A DNA stretch of 64,000 nt, from NCBI GenBank assembly GCA_037355855.1, contig CM074760.1, positions 6,874,501 to 6,938,500 of the forward strand, in the 5' to 3' direction. Source of the stretch: Pseudo-nitzschia pungens. Taxonomy: Eukaryota > Bacillariophyta > Bacillariophyceae > Bacillariales > Bacillariaceae. Made by a program: the position numbers and the translations under genes. The notes under the pieces are model-generated. The model saw nothing but the letters and a program-made list of their open reading frames with translations, was not told the origin of the DNA and ran no database searches. Every line of letters begins with the position of its first letter. Position 1 is the first letter of the stretch. Positions 1 through 9,807 of the stretch are shown in pieces.

Positions 1-188
1 AACTGTGTATTCTTTATCCGGCGTGCGAACCAGAAGCATAATATTATTATTCATCTCAGTTCGTCGCTTATCTCAATACTTTGCTGGAGACAATGTTGTT
101 GTGGAGAATATCTACTTCCAAAAACTATGGACGATGACTACGATCCCGTGTCCCGTCGAAAACAAGAAAAAAAGGGCTCAACAAAAGA

Positions 189-260
189 AGCTGGATGGCA
201 GGATTGAACTACCGACCTTTTGATTACGAATCAAATGCTCTGCCACTGAGCTAAACCAGC
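189..260 (-). tRNA. tRNA-Thr (anticodon CGT)
   Basis: Read on the minus strand, the segment folds as a complete cloverleaf. The acceptor stem GCTGGTT/ATCCAGC has one T-T mismatch at the sixth pair. The D arm is GCTC..GAGC, the anticodon stem TTTGA/TCAAA encloses loop TTCGTAA, and the T arm is GGTAG/CTGCC around TTCAATC. The central loop triplet CGT reads the threonine codon ACG. There is no intron. CCA is not encoded, as is normal for eukaryotic genes. The T-loop B-box is intact and the D-arm A-box is recognisable, so the gene is probably functional for Pol III. An inverted-repeat mobile region begins about 90 bp upstream of its 5' end. Confidence 0.93.
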
Positions 261-352
261 TGGCTGGCAACAGAGCCGAAATCAATGTTCATTAAAGTAG
301 AGTTGATTGAAATGTACTTCGTACTTCGTATTTTCGTTTTCTCTGGAAGCTG

Positions 353-715
353 TCTGGACCTTCCGGAACAAAGTTAGTTTTCGATGCGCAGACCGCGCGA
401 TTTTCTTATTCCAATTAGTCATTTTAAGGGTATCCCCTCAAATTTGTTTTCTCCCCAAAGAAACTTGCATTTTTTTGGATCGAATGCTACTAAAAAACTC
501 GCATTTTTGCTCTAGAAAAAAAACACGTATATACAGCAATAAACGCGAGTTTTCAGCAGAAAAATGCGAGTTTTCATTACAAAATGCGAGTTTTCAGCAG
601 AAAAATGCGAGTTTTCTTATCAAAATGCGAGTTTTCTTAACAAAATGCGAGTTTTCTCGACAATATGCGAGTTTTCTTGTAAAAATTTCAACGACGCGGG
701 AGTCGATTTGCTAAG
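353..715. repeat. Left arm of a large inverted repeat enclosing the retrotransposon
   Basis: From TCTGGACCTTCCGGAAC at 353 onward, this arm resembles the reverse complement of 10990-11210. The arms share the 17-bp terminus, then GCGCAGAC.GCGCGATTTT, then AAACTTGCA-(T)n and finally GCGAGTTTTC-type units ending in a run of A and T. Similarity is degenerate outside these blocks. No ORF here looks real; the apparent reading frame is the tandem repeat. This may be one end of an older inverted-repeat transposon. Confidence 0.6.
545..680 (+). repeat. Tandem repeat, about 19-20 bp, core AAAATGCGAGTTTTC
   Basis: About seven copies of GCGAGTTTTC are spaced 16 to 21 bp apart, with short variable spacers (AGCAG, TTATC, TTAAC, TCGAC). 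A shorter, degenerate set in the opposite orientation lies near 11000-11100. Confidence 0.8.
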
Positions 716-745
716 AGAGGGGCAACGATGGAGTCGATTTGCTAA

Positions 746-1000
746 CTTAGGGCAAGGCAAGTGCGAAAGGCAATGTAGGATCGTATGATCCGTACCATTG
801 ACCCAAGCCTACCATTGTCCAGTGCCGTAGTGAACAGAGCTGAACAGTGAGGAATGAGCAGGTACAGTAGAATGTAGAGCAGTAGGCAGAGTTGCTAAGC
901 AAGGGTCTTTGGTACGGATACTATTCTCATTGTTTTCGCAAAGAGCGAGCCGTAAAGCTGTCTTCGTGAATGGACCGACAATGGCGGTCTGAGAAAAAGT
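746..1000 (+). repeat. Split direct repeat A1
   Basis: This 255-bp repeat starts CTTAGGGCAAGG and ends GAGAAAAAGT. It is repeated at 9808-10062 as A2. The left flank (GATTTGCTAA) is target DNA. Confidence 0.93.
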
Positions 1001-1705
1001 AATCACCCCCAATAACAACAACAACGATACAAACACCAACAACACAAAACATTAATCACCACCACTACAAACATCGAGCATCGTGGCTCGACACTCCACA
1101 GCGAAAACACCAACAACGAACAAACCACCCCACAAACAACCACCAAAAACAACAAAAAAACACACAACGACAATGACGACAACAACGACAACGACAACAC
1201 CACAACGCAACACACGACACCCCACACAACACCCCACACAACACCCCACACAACATCCCACACAACATCCCACCATATCCCACACAACATCCCACCACAT
1301 CCCATACAACATCCCACACAACATCCCACCACATCCCACAAAAACCATCCCACAACCAAACTGAATCCCACCCCATTCACCCTCTAAACTAACCCACGAT
1401 CAACAAAAACTAACCCACGATCAACAAAACACCAAAACACCAGAACCGACCCCGTCAAAAAAACCCACCAAATCCCACCCCACCAAAAAACACCAAAACA
1501 ACCAGAACCGACCCCGCCTAAAAACACATCTAATCCCACACCACCAAACAACCTTCTCAATAACCTTCTCACACCACAAAAATACCCCATACAAACAAAA
1601 AAAGACAACAACCAACCCGAATACACCAAAACCCACAACAAACACCAAACTCTCACAACCCCAAAAACAGGACAACCAAAAAGACTTCCAAACAAACCTA
1701 CCACC
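1001..1705 (+). other. Untranslated leader, A+C rich, with CCCACACAACAT repeats
   Basis: This stretch between A1 and the gag ATG is almost devoid of G on the plus strand. Around 1205-1365 it holds many degenerate copies of CCCACACAACAT. The ORFs on either strand are low-complexity shadows. It presumably serves as the 5' leader and promoter region of the element. Confidence 0.6.
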
Positions 1706-4129
1706 ATGACATCCACCGCCCAACTCGCCGCCGCTCGCCTCAAAGCAAGCACCCACTCCCACTCCACCTTCTCCAACCTCCCAGGAACATCCTTCCTAGC
1801 CTCCGAAAAGAAAACCCAACGCCTAACCCACATCGGATCGGAGACTCTCGCAGCCTCCGTCCAAAACGAACCATCCATGCGCTGGATCATCATCACCACC
1901 GACAACCGCACCGCTATCATCCATAGCATCACCCCGACCTTCGACAACAACCAAACCAAACTCATCGCCCTCCTTACCGACGACATCCACCAAGCAACCT
2001 ACATCGAAATCCCCAACGACACCTTCACCAAAGTCACCGTTGGACTTTCCAAACATAACACCCCAGGAACCGAAAACTTCACCTCCATCGAAACCCCCAC
2101 CCCATCCGAATGCCACAACCGCAACGAACCCGAATCAACCCTCACCCTCGAACAACTCGACCTTGCCCCCGGCCACAACCCCCACGGCCCAACATTCGTC
2201 ATCATCCCAACAGCCTTCCCACTCGCCCCAGGCGAAAGCTTCCCCGAAAACCTCTCCCTCACCGAAGAACTACCACCCCACGAAACCACCATCGACCAAC
2301 CAGCCCTAGCCTGGCTCCAAATCATCAAACGCACCATCAACCAAAACCAAGCACCCTGCAACAACACCACCGACGGCACCTTGTTCCTCCCATCCGAATG
2401 GGAAAGACCCGAAGACTACGACGAACAAATCGACCTCTACGCCCACCTACCCTGGACCAACATCCAAAACCCCTACAACAACACCCTATCAAACACCTTC
2501 TACACGACCTACACAATCATCAACCCCCTCGACCCCATCCTACCACCACTCAAAACAACAATCGCCTTCTCCACCCTACGCCTCTTTGACCAATGGAACA
2601 CCACCATCCCAAACCCTGAAACCAACGACCTAAACGCCGCAACTACCAACATCCTCCAAACCTCCACCAAACTCCTCGAAACCTCAGTATCCGCAATCGC
2701 CAAAGTCACCACAAACTCCTCAAAAGACAACACCCAAACCGACCCCGAATATACCCTAAACCAAAAAACCGCATACCAAATCCTATTCGCCGGCGTAACC
2801 GTTGACGCCGACGGAAACAGAATCCTCCAACCTGCTACACTCACCGAAGAATTCACCGCACCCTTCGCACTCACAAAAAACGAACACCGCACCAACACCT
2901 ACAGAACAAACTACACCCGCCACCACTCAAACTTCACTAGTGAACTCTCCTGGAAAAACAGAGCCGCCTTCGACTCCTACCTAATCACCTCAGGATACGT
3001 CCGATGCATCATAAACGGACAATGGTACAACAACCTCAACTCCTTCCGCCGCGACGGAGGAGACAAACTCCTCAGCATATACAACTTCTGCCCCCCCACC
3101 TCTACCCAACACACCTGGAACGACTATGCCCAAAAAAGCGCCGCCTCCCAACAAGACACAACCTTCGAACCAAACTCCCGCCACCACAAATCAAAAGTCA
3201 CCTCCCTCTACAAAGACGGAGACGTAAGTTCCCACGACGCCGTCATAACCACACTAACAAACTTCCTCTCCTTCATCGACTTTGCAGTAACTGAACCCAA
3301 AAACTGCACCCTACACACACTCCTCTACGACCTCCTAAGTGCCCTATCCAGCCACCGAGGCAAAGATTGGTTCACAAACTCCATCGAAGAATCCAAATGG
3401 ATCGGCCACTCTATTGTAACCGACATCGGCCAAATCATCTGCATCTTCATCCAAAACCTCCTCGAAGACCATGCAGCAATCACAGCCACCATCAAAGAAG
3501 AACCCATCTCCGCAACTAACATCGATACCGTTACATCCACCGCACAATCCATCATCGACTCAATCAAAACTGCCGCCTTCAAACAAAGCCCCCACTACAT
3601 CAAACCCTACCCCCTCATCACCTGTTTCGTCTACGGAAACGCACTCACCCGCGAACCCTCCCCAAACTCCACCAAAACCAACCAAACCTCCAACGGATCA
3701 ACTTCCCATTCCAACCAAAACTCCAAACGCAAGAACAATAACAACAACAACAACAACAACACCAACCCAAACAAACAAACAAAAACCGCCCAACGCTGTA
3801 CCGACGAACAAGCCGAAGCACGTAAAAAACACGGATGGATCATCACCCTCCGACCCGGCAAACTACCACCCCTAAACTTCACCAACCCCGACACCGGAAA
3901 AAATCCATGCAAAGGCAACATCATCCTCGACCGCAACTGCGGATGGAAAGACTGCTCCGACTGCCCCAAAGACCACCCAATCCCCGACAAAACCACCAAC
4001 AATAACTCCAAAACCTCCTGGGAAAACGCCAACCCCAACCTCCGCAAAGCAATCACCGATTGGATCACCGAACACAAAGACCAAATCGCCTTTGCCCCCG
4101 GAATCCACTTCAAAGCAACCAAAGGTTAG
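1706..4129 (+). CDS. Gag-like protein of the PAT-like element (ORF1)
   Basis: This 807-residue ORF starts in a strong CCACCATGAC context. No family can be named beyond its position. It is the first ORF of a YR retrotransposon, where a nucleic-acid-binding gag normally sits. The N-terminal half is hydrophilic and T/N/P rich. Near residues 675-700 there is a basic, Asn-rich linker including an (AAC)n run. The last 80 residues contain a Cys cluster (NPCKGN....RNCGWKDCSDCPKDHP) that could bind zinc or RNA, but it is not a canonical CCHC knuckle. Codon choice is extreme, strongly favouring C and A in all positions. The stop overlaps AAAGGTTAGT, which resembles a splice donor, so an intron joining this ORF to the RT ORF is possible but unproven. 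Confidence 0.75.
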   Translation: MTSTAQLAAARLKASTHSHSTFSNLPGTSFLASEKKTQRLTHIGSETLAASVQNEPSMRWIIITTDNRTAIIHSITPTFDNNQTKLIALLTDDIHQATYIEIPNDTFTKVTVGLSKHNTPGTENFTSIETPTPSECHNRNEPESTLTLEQLDLAPGHNPHGPTFVIIPTAFPLAPGESFPENLSLTEELPPHETTIDQPALAWLQIIKRTINQNQAPCNNTTDGTLFLPSEWERPEDYDEQIDLYAHLPWTNIQNPYNNTLSNTFYTTYTIINPLDPILPPLKTTIAFSTLRLFDQWNTTIPNPETNDLNAATTNILQTSTKLLETSVSAIAKVTTNSSKDNTQTDPEYTLNQKTAYQILFAGVTVDADGNRILQPATLTEEFTAPFALTKNEHRTNTYRTNYTRHHSNFTSELSWKNRAAFDSYLITSGYVRCIINGQWYNNLNSFRRDGGDKLLSIYNFCPPTSTQHTWNDYAQKSAASQQDTTFEPNSRHHKSKVTSLYKDGDVSSHDAVITTLTNFLSFIDFAVTEPKNCTLHTLLYDLLSALSSHRGKDWFTNSIEESKWIGHSIVTDIGQIICIFIQNLLEDHAAITATIKEEPISATNIDTVTSTAQSIIDSIKTAAFKQSPHYIKPYPLITCFVYGNALTREPSPNSTKTNQTSNGSTSHSNQNSKRKNNNNNNNNNTNPNKQTKTAQRCTDEQAEARKKHGWIITLRPGKLPPLNFTNPDTGKNPCKGNIILDRNCGWKDCSDCPKDHPIPDKTTNNNSKTSWENANPNLRKAITDWITEHKDQIAFAPGIHFKATKG

Positions 4130-4506
4130 TACAACCCCCTTATAACATACCACACCACTAACAACCTCTAAATACCTAACTTACCCACTATCTAATCCAT
4201 ACCCACCACCTCGTAGCCTCTTCCACACCACAAACACTCATTGCCCTCCAAAAACTACTCCCCGCAAAAACCTCCTCCAACCTCCCCCCTATCACCCCAC
4301 AAAAATCAAACACACTCCTCCCCCCTTATATCGTACCACCACTACCTATAACCACTAACACTGACACTAACACCCCCACTAACCCCCCAAACCCCGAATT
4401 TTTCCCAAAACTCACAAAAACTAACCCAATCCCCTTTCCCACAGACACTGACCCCAAAAGCTCCAAACCACGCTCCCCCGCCACCCTCCAAACCACACCC
4501 CCAGCA
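4130..4506 (+). other. Spacer between gag-like and RT ORFs
   Basis: This 377-bp A+C-rich stretch has no supported ORF. It starts within a possible donor (G/GTTAGT at 4125) and contains candidate acceptors, for example the CCCACAG ending near 4444. It could therefore be an intron, an internal leader or plain spacer. Confidence 0.4.
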
Positions 4507-7125
4507 ATGCTATCCACAACCGAACTAGACCTCTTTGGTTCAACCCTTGACCCACTCGTCCAAAACGAAATCTATAACAAAAATGGTAAGCCACACCCTA
4601 ACATTTACTTCACCGGCGAAGTCCGCTTCCGCCACATCATTCCACACCTCTTCCCATACACAGAAACCCTCCTCGACCAAACAACCCTACATACCCTCCA
4701 CATTGCCTGCCCCCTCTACACAAAATACAAACGCGTCCACACAACCTACTCCCACCTACACCCAAACCCCGTCCGAGGTTATGCACCCTACAACACCTTC
4801 CGCACCGACAAAGAGATCAACCCCGAAACTATCCGCCTCACCACAACAGCACTCCTCCACCACGGATGTAACGTTGAAAAACTCGTCCGCTGGCTAGGTG
4901 GCCCCCACACCTGTGCACACCGCAATGTCTCCCAAATCATGAAAACCCTCACACCCGGAGTTGACAAAGCAACACGCCAAGAACTAAAACGCATATTCAA
5001 ATACGGTTCCCCCCGTCACTGTCAAGCCCACAACACCGAAGAAAACCTCCTCAAATACGTTCGCTACGGCAACCATTCCTCCGTCACGAACAACGAAGAG
5101 AAATTCCTCAAAGTCCTTAAAAAAGACTTCTTCCGCGGTAACGTCACCATCGTCGACCCCGACCTCCTCCCCTTCATCCCCCACCTCCACCTCACCCCTC
5201 AAGGACTCATGTACCTCGACGACAAATGGAAAAGCGATCGACCCGTATTCGACTCTAGCTTCCTCGTCGACGACTATGCACAGTGCAACAACACATGGAC
5301 CACCAAAAAAACTGAACCAGAAGTCACCTTCGCATTCAGCCTCCTGCGCCTCCTCATCTTCATCTGGAACCTCCGCGCCACATACCCCGACAAGCCCATC
5401 CTCCCCGGCGACAACGACATCACGAATGCCTTCCGCACTGTCAAATATAACCCAGCAGTAGTCTCCATGCACGGTTATACCGCCTGCGGACACCTTGTAT
5501 TCGCCACCGGCCAATCCTTTGGTGACTGCACCTCCCCATCAAATTTCGAACCCATCGCCGCCGCCCGCATGCAACAAGCCGAATGGCTTTGGACCCACAA
5601 ACCGGAGGAATGCCTTCAACGCGCAGACAAATACATCAAATCCATGGTTATAAACACCGCCCCAGAAGACCCTCGTCCATTCGCACCAGCAAACCTTGAC
5701 TCCTTCAACACAGGCGTCCTAAACCCCGACGGTTCCCGCCAACCACCTAAAGCCCCCATGATGGTTGACGACCACATATACGCCGACATCCCCGAATACT
5801 TCCCCCGAACTGTCGCTGCCAGTGTTGCCGCACTCGAAGACGTCTATGGCCCCCCCCACCCTAACCAGGTTCAATACCTCTCCGACGAAAAACTTAACAA
5901 CACCTACACCGAACAACGACTCCTCTTAGGCCACTACATAGACACCCGCAATATGGTTGTATCCCTCTCCCCACGCAGACGCGAAAAAATCATCAAGTAC
6001 CTCTCAGTCGAAGGCTGGATCCTCCCCAAAAAACGAGCCACCATCACCGAGATCAGTACCGTCCTTGGACTCATCGGTTCCATATCCGAATACTTCCCCT
6101 GGGCCCGTGCGCAACTCCTCCTCCTCGCCGACCTACTAGCTCGCCAGATTAACATCCGATACCAAGTCCTACGACGCGACCCCAGCTTCCGTAAACGACT
6201 TGCAGACACAACCCGCAACATGCCCGAAAACCTCCACTTCCGCCTGCGCTACCTCCCCCAAAAATGGAAAGCCCAGGCCGTCTGGCGCACCAATGCCCGC
6301 GTCACCATCAACGAGGCCATTCGCAAAGACATCCAAAACGTATATAAATACCTCGTCTCCGACGAACCCTGGTGGTCCCCTATCGGCCACGTCGTCCCCC
6401 GCGTACCCGCATTCACCTCTTGGGGCGACGCCTCCAACCGCGCCCTCGGCGCCCAGATCCCCGCACTGCGCGCCTGGGTTATGCTCCCCTACACCGAGGA
6501 CCTCTGCAAACGTGTTGCCGCCGGTATAACACACATAAACTGCCTGGAATTCATTGCCCTCCTCCTTGCCTTCGTTATGGCTCTCGAGCGATACACCACA
6601 AACCCCTCCCTCTACCCCCCTACCCCACAAATGCTCTCATACGGCGACAACACCACCGCTAACGCATGGTGGCAAAAAATCAGCACCCACTCCGTCACCG
6701 GTCAAAACCTCCTCCGCCTCTACGCTGAATACCAGCGCCTCTCCCCCCTCAACTCTGTGGCTGAACATGTGCGCGGTGTGGACAACGTCGAAGCCGACGC
6801 CATTTCCCGTCCCCATGAACTCTTTACACCCCACCTCACCTCACCTTGGTCTGTCCCTTATCCCACTCTCGTCCAACAGGTAGTCACTCATTACTCAGAG
6901 AAAGAATCCTGGGACATTTTCGTCCCCAGTCCAGAGCTGCATTCCACCCTTTTGCAAACTCTCTCATCCGCCTCAGTAACGGATCGTCCAAGCCTGCCAA
7001 AGAGCAACGGACACTTTATTCCCGCCGCCTCCATTTTATCTACTTCTGCCACCACATCCACGTCTACGACGACCTTTTTCCTCGGGTACACCAGCACATC
7101 AGCAGTGAGCAACTCTGCTACATAA
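4507..7125 (+). CDS. Reverse transcriptase / RNase H of the PAT-like element (ORF2)
   Basis: This 872-residue polyprotein copies element RNA into DNA. The RT core runs over about residues 230-480. Motif A is GDNDITNAFR with Asp304, motif B is FGDCTSPSNFE, and motif C is MVDDH with the catalytic pair Asp421-Asp422. The RNase H domain follows with Asp641 (SWGDAS), Glu681 (CLEF) and Asp714 (YGDN), the expected D-E-D triad. This RT/RH type is that of DIRS-order elements. The C-terminal 90 residues overlap the recombinase ORF in another frame and are S/T rich, so they may be translated only when no frameshift occurs. The upstream ATG is weakly placed; an earlier start through splicing is possible. 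Confidence 0.9.
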   Translation: MLSTTELDLFGSTLDPLVQNEIYNKNGKPHPNIYFTGEVRFRHIIPHLFPYTETLLDQTTLHTLHIACPLYTKYKRVHTTYSHLHPNPVRGYAPYNTFRTDKEINPETIRLTTTALLHHGCNVEKLVRWLGGPHTCAHRNVSQIMKTLTPGVDKATRQELKRIFKYGSPRHCQAHNTEENLLKYVRYGNHSSVTNNEEKFLKVLKKDFFRGNVTIVDPDLLPFIPHLHLTPQGLMYLDDKWKSDRPVFDSSFLVDDYAQCNNTWTTKKTEPEVTFAFSLLRLLIFIWNLRATYPDKPILPGDNDITNAFRTVKYNPAVVSMHGYTACGHLVFATGQSFGDCTSPSNFEPIAAARMQQAEWLWTHKPEECLQRADKYIKSMVINTAPEDPRPFAPANLDSFNTGVLNPDGSRQPPKAPMMVDDHIYADIPEYFPRTVAASVAALEDVYGPPHPNQVQYLSDEKLNNTYTEQRLLLGHYIDTRNMVVSLSPRRREKIIKYLSVEGWILPKKRATITEISTVLGLIGSISEYFPWARAQLLLLADLLARQINIRYQVLRRDPSFRKRLADTTRNMPENLHFRLRYLPQKWKAQAVWRTNARVTINEAIRKDIQNVYKYLVSDEPWWSPIGHVVPRVPAFTSWGDASNRALGAQIPALRAWVMLPYTEDLCKRVAAGITHINCLEFIALLLAFVMALERYTTNPSLYPPTPQMLSYGDNTTANAWWQKISTHSVTGQNLLRLYAEYQRLSPLNSVAEHVRGVDNVEADAISRPHELFTPHLTSPWSVPYPTLVQQVVTHYSEKESWDIFVPSPELHSTLLQTLSSASVTDRPSLPKSNGHFIPAASILSTSATTSTSTTTFFLGYTSTSAVSNSAT

Positions 7126-8108
7126 TCGCCGGCTACGCCGTCTTCCTCGCCTCTGGCCACACCATCAACGCCCGCTTGATTAAGGCAGCCACCGTCCGCG
7201 AATACCTCCGCGCCGCAGCTGACCTCATCCGCATCTTTGACGATGCCTCCCGCGACGCCAGAAAACTCCCCGGCGCCACAACTTTCCACCCCGACATCCA
7301 ACGCGTCCTTACCGCAATGGAACGCTTCGAAAAGATCCCCAACAAAAAAGAAGCCTACACCCTCGCAATGCACTTCACCCTCGCTAAAGCCTGCCAAGCC
7401 CTCGGATGTGACGACCTCCGCGTGGCTGTTTACGAATGGTTTGGCGTCACCCTACAGGGCGGAAACCGCCGCGCTGAATGGTGCCAACCACGAGGTTCCA
7501 CTACACTCGCCACTTACCAACGAAACCCAAACAACGAATCCTACGCCTTCACCCTCGGCGACATCACCTTCTACAGCTCTTCCCGTCAGGCCCTCACCAT
7601 GGCCTACGCCTGTTCTAACTCTGCAACTGTCGAACGAGTCCGCATTACGTACCGTTGGCAAAAGAACGGCGACCATGGCCTTTCAAAGTTCTACTCCCGC
7701 AATCGCGCAAACCCCCATTGTGACACCGTTGCACACCTGCTCAACATCTGTCGACGTTTCATTCGCCTCCGAGGCCCTACTGTCACCAACACCCCTCTTG
7801 CGATTTATGCGGATTCTAAAGGACGCCCCCGGCACATCACCTCCGAACTCGCCACCCAAGTCATGCGGGAACTCGCGCGTGCCACACACGGAATCACTTC
7901 AAAAACAGAACTTAGCCGTTGGACCTGCCACTCCCTCCGGATAGGCGCCTGCTGCCTCCTCTGGGCCGGCGGCAAGTCCCCTGAGTTTATTAAGCGAGCC
8001 CTCCGTTGGCGAAGTGACGCCTGGCAGGATTACGTGCGCGACCTCATTATCCACGAACAGGACCACAACGCCATCCTCTCCTCTCTCTGGGGCACCGCAA
8101 ATGTTTAA
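6846..8108 (+). CDS. Tyrosine recombinase of the PAT-like element (ORF3)
   Basis: This reading frame of about 420 codons overlaps the RT ORF by 280 nt, in the -1 frame relative to it. It integrates the element by site-specific recombination in place of a DDE integrase. The catalytic residues are visible: Arg208/209 (GGNRRAEW), the HxxR box His362-Ser-Leu-Arg365 (CHSLRIGA), and nucleophile Tyr396 (WQDYVRD). There is no ATG in the first 150 codons (the frame opens at a TTG), so the protein is probably made by -1 ribosomal frameshifting or splicing from ORF2. A perfect -1 slippery heptamer was not identified. Codon use matches the rest of the element. Confidence 0.9.
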   Translation: MVCPLSHSRPTGSHSLLRERILGHFRPQSRAAFHPFANSLIRLSNGSSKPAKEQRTLYSRRLHFIYFCHHIHVYDDLFPRVHQHISSEQLCYIIAGYAVFLASGHTINARLIKAATVREYLRAAADLIRIFDDASRDARKLPGATTFHPDIQRVLTAMERFEKIPNKKEAYTLAMHFTLAKACQALGCDDLRVAVYEWFGVTLQGGNRRAEWCQPRGSTTLATYQRNPNNESYAFTLGDITFYSSSRQALTMAYACSNSATVERVRITYRWQKNGDHGLSKFYSRNRANPHCDTVAHLLNICRRFIRLRGPTVTNTPLAIYADSKGRPRHITSELATQVMRELARATHGITSKTELSRWTCHSLRIGACCLLWAGGKSPEFIKRALRWRSDAWQDYVRDLIIHEQDHNAILSSLWGTANV

Positions 8109-8316
8109 TCGTTCCACGACTCCCGTCACTGGAAAACCTGAGTCCCCACGCTCGAGCCCCACGATACCCCCCACGATATCCCCCCACGATTTCCACGTAA
8201 AACCACCTATCCCACTGCACCCCCCCCCCCACTTCCAGTCTTCTGCTCTGCTCATAAATTCAGTTTGAACATACTTCAAATTCCGAAACCACTTTCCCAA
8301 CCCCAGCCTTTCCACC

Positions 8317-9312
8317 ATGGCGACCCCGATCGAAGAGCTCATCCACCTCATCCATGCCGTCGAGGCCCTCGCTCCTCACGCCATGCAGGATCTAACCCGA
8401 GGCATCCGCCTCGCTGCCGCCCAAGCCATCGCTGGCGCCCAGGCCCATTCGCAGGCCCGCAATGACGCCCCTGCGGCCATCCCTCGTGCCCCCTCGGACG
8501 AAACCAGCAACAACGGCAACAACAACGCCAACAACCAAGGACCCCCACGCGCGAACAACCAAGCCCGCAACATTGCCCAGGACCCTGGCGACTTCCACGG
8601 CGAGGAGTCGGACCTCTCGGACGACGAGGCCGAACACCTCCCCTACCACCCAACCCGTTCGACCCGGATCCTGAAACGTACCCAGGCCATCCCATACCTT
8701 GAGGCCCGCGGCATCCCGCGCGACCGATGCCACGCCGTCGTGACCGCTCTGGGCCTCGGTAAACCAAACCTCCATGCTAACACGACCACCTGCGCCGCGT
8801 TCCTCCTCACCGCCCTGGGCCTCCCCGCACCGGGAGAAACCCTCACCGCTGCGCTCACCTCCGGCAGAACAGGCACCCTTACCACCCCGGACCAGTTCCA
8901 CTTCTTCCTCCTCCGCCACCTGAGCGATCACAACAGCAACGTATCCTCTGCGGTGTCCTCTCTCCCCCTCACCCGAACCATTGCGGGCGCTTCGGAGCGC
9001 ATCGCCAATGTACCCACACCCACCCCCACCACCATCCAACTCATCACCATCCAGTTCGAACCGATCCCAACTGACGGCCTCCACCACCGTAAAAGTGGGT
9101 TCCTGCGCGCCGTCCTCCTCAACGGGCTCCTCTTCCCCTTCAGCGAAAGCTGCTTCTTCTACCACCTTGGCATCCAGGTCCAGCAATACGCTGACACCCC
9201 CTCCCACCTGGAACAATACCTCAGCAACCTTTTCTTCCGCAAAAGCTCCCGCGACCGCACCGGTGAGCGCCGCACCTTCTCCCACTGCGAAACCCGTTAT
9301 TACTGGGTCTAA
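8317..9312 (+). CDS. Unknown protein of the PAT-like element (ORF4)
   Basis: This 331-residue ORF starts in an excellent TCCACCATGG context, 208 bp after the recombinase stop. The first 50 residues are Ala-rich and helical. Residues 50-110 are hydrophilic (N/A/Q, then acidic EESDLSDDEAEH), followed by a compact region without Cys clusters and a C-terminus with FPFSESCFFYHLG and SSRDRTGERRTF. I recognise no family; it does not look like the methyltransferase of DIRS-1 nor the SGNH hydrolase of some Ngaro elements. Its position and intact frame argue that the element uses it, perhaps as a second structural protein. Function unknown. Confidence 0.7.
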   Translation: MATPIEELIHLIHAVEALAPHAMQDLTRGIRLAAAQAIAGAQAHSQARNDAPAAIPRAPSDETSNNGNNNANNQGPPRANNQARNIAQDPGDFHGEESDLSDDEAEHLPYHPTRSTRILKRTQAIPYLEARGIPRDRCHAVVTALGLGKPNLHANTTTCAAFLLTALGLPAPGETLTAALTSGRTGTLTTPDQFHFFLLRHLSDHNSNVSSAVSSLPLTRTIAGASERIANVPTPTPTTIQLITIQFEPIPTDGLHHRKSGFLRAVLLNGLLFPFSESCFFYHLGIQVQQYADTPSHLEQYLSNLFFRKSSRDRTGERRTFSHCETRYYWV

Positions 9313-9556
9313 ATCCCTTCCCCCACTGAACCCGCTATTCTTGGGTTCCCACCAAATCCTATCCTTTAACCTCTATCCTTTAACCTCTATCCCACAACTT
9401 TAAAAAGTTTTTTATTTTTTAATTTTTTTCCGCCTGGCCTACACCTGCTGATCTGTTGGTCAACACCTCCAGATAAGATGGCCCGAAGTGTTTTGATCCC
9501 GGTGCACACACCATGCTCAACGCAGCCGACGCAGCCCAACCAGATGGCGGCGGAGG
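9313..9556 (+). other. 3' untranslated part of the PAT-like element
   Basis: This 244-bp stretch lies between the ORF4 stop and repeat B1, with a T-rich tract (TTTTTTATTTTTTAATTTTT) near 9409-9430. No gene seen. Confidence 0.5.
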
Positions 9557-9807
9557 GCGATGCACCTTTGCAACTGCTTCTAGCATGGGACTTAAGCCCT
9601 GCTACGTGCAGTCGCATATGCGATCACACTTTCTCTCTAGCAGCTTTGTTAGCCCGCCAAACCTATGTATCATAGTTAGTATACCTATACATAGGACCGC
9701 AGGTCCCATAGCTCCTAGGAGGGTTGGTCAACTAGCAACACGACACCTTCAGACCGGTAGTTGCTGGCCAGACGAGACGGCGCCCGGGAATTGGGCATAG
9801 CAGATTC
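9557..9807 (+). repeat. Split direct repeat B1
   Basis: This 251-bp repeat matches 10083-10333 (B2). It ends in CAGATTC and directly abuts A2 at 9808. Confidence 0.93.

Noticed and set aside
545..680. CRISPR-like regular repeats
   Set aside because: Spacers are only about 5-8 bp and repeats are degenerate. The genome is eukaryotic and no cas genes are present.
307..788. Two overlapping ORFs on the plus strand
   Set aside because: They are produced by the GCGAGTTTTC tandem repeat, which has no stops in several frames.
1003..1986. Hydrophobic minus-strand ORFs rich in Gly, Val, Cys and Trp
   Set aside because: They are antisense readings of the A+C-rich leader and gag start; their composition is that of the repeat, not of a protein family.
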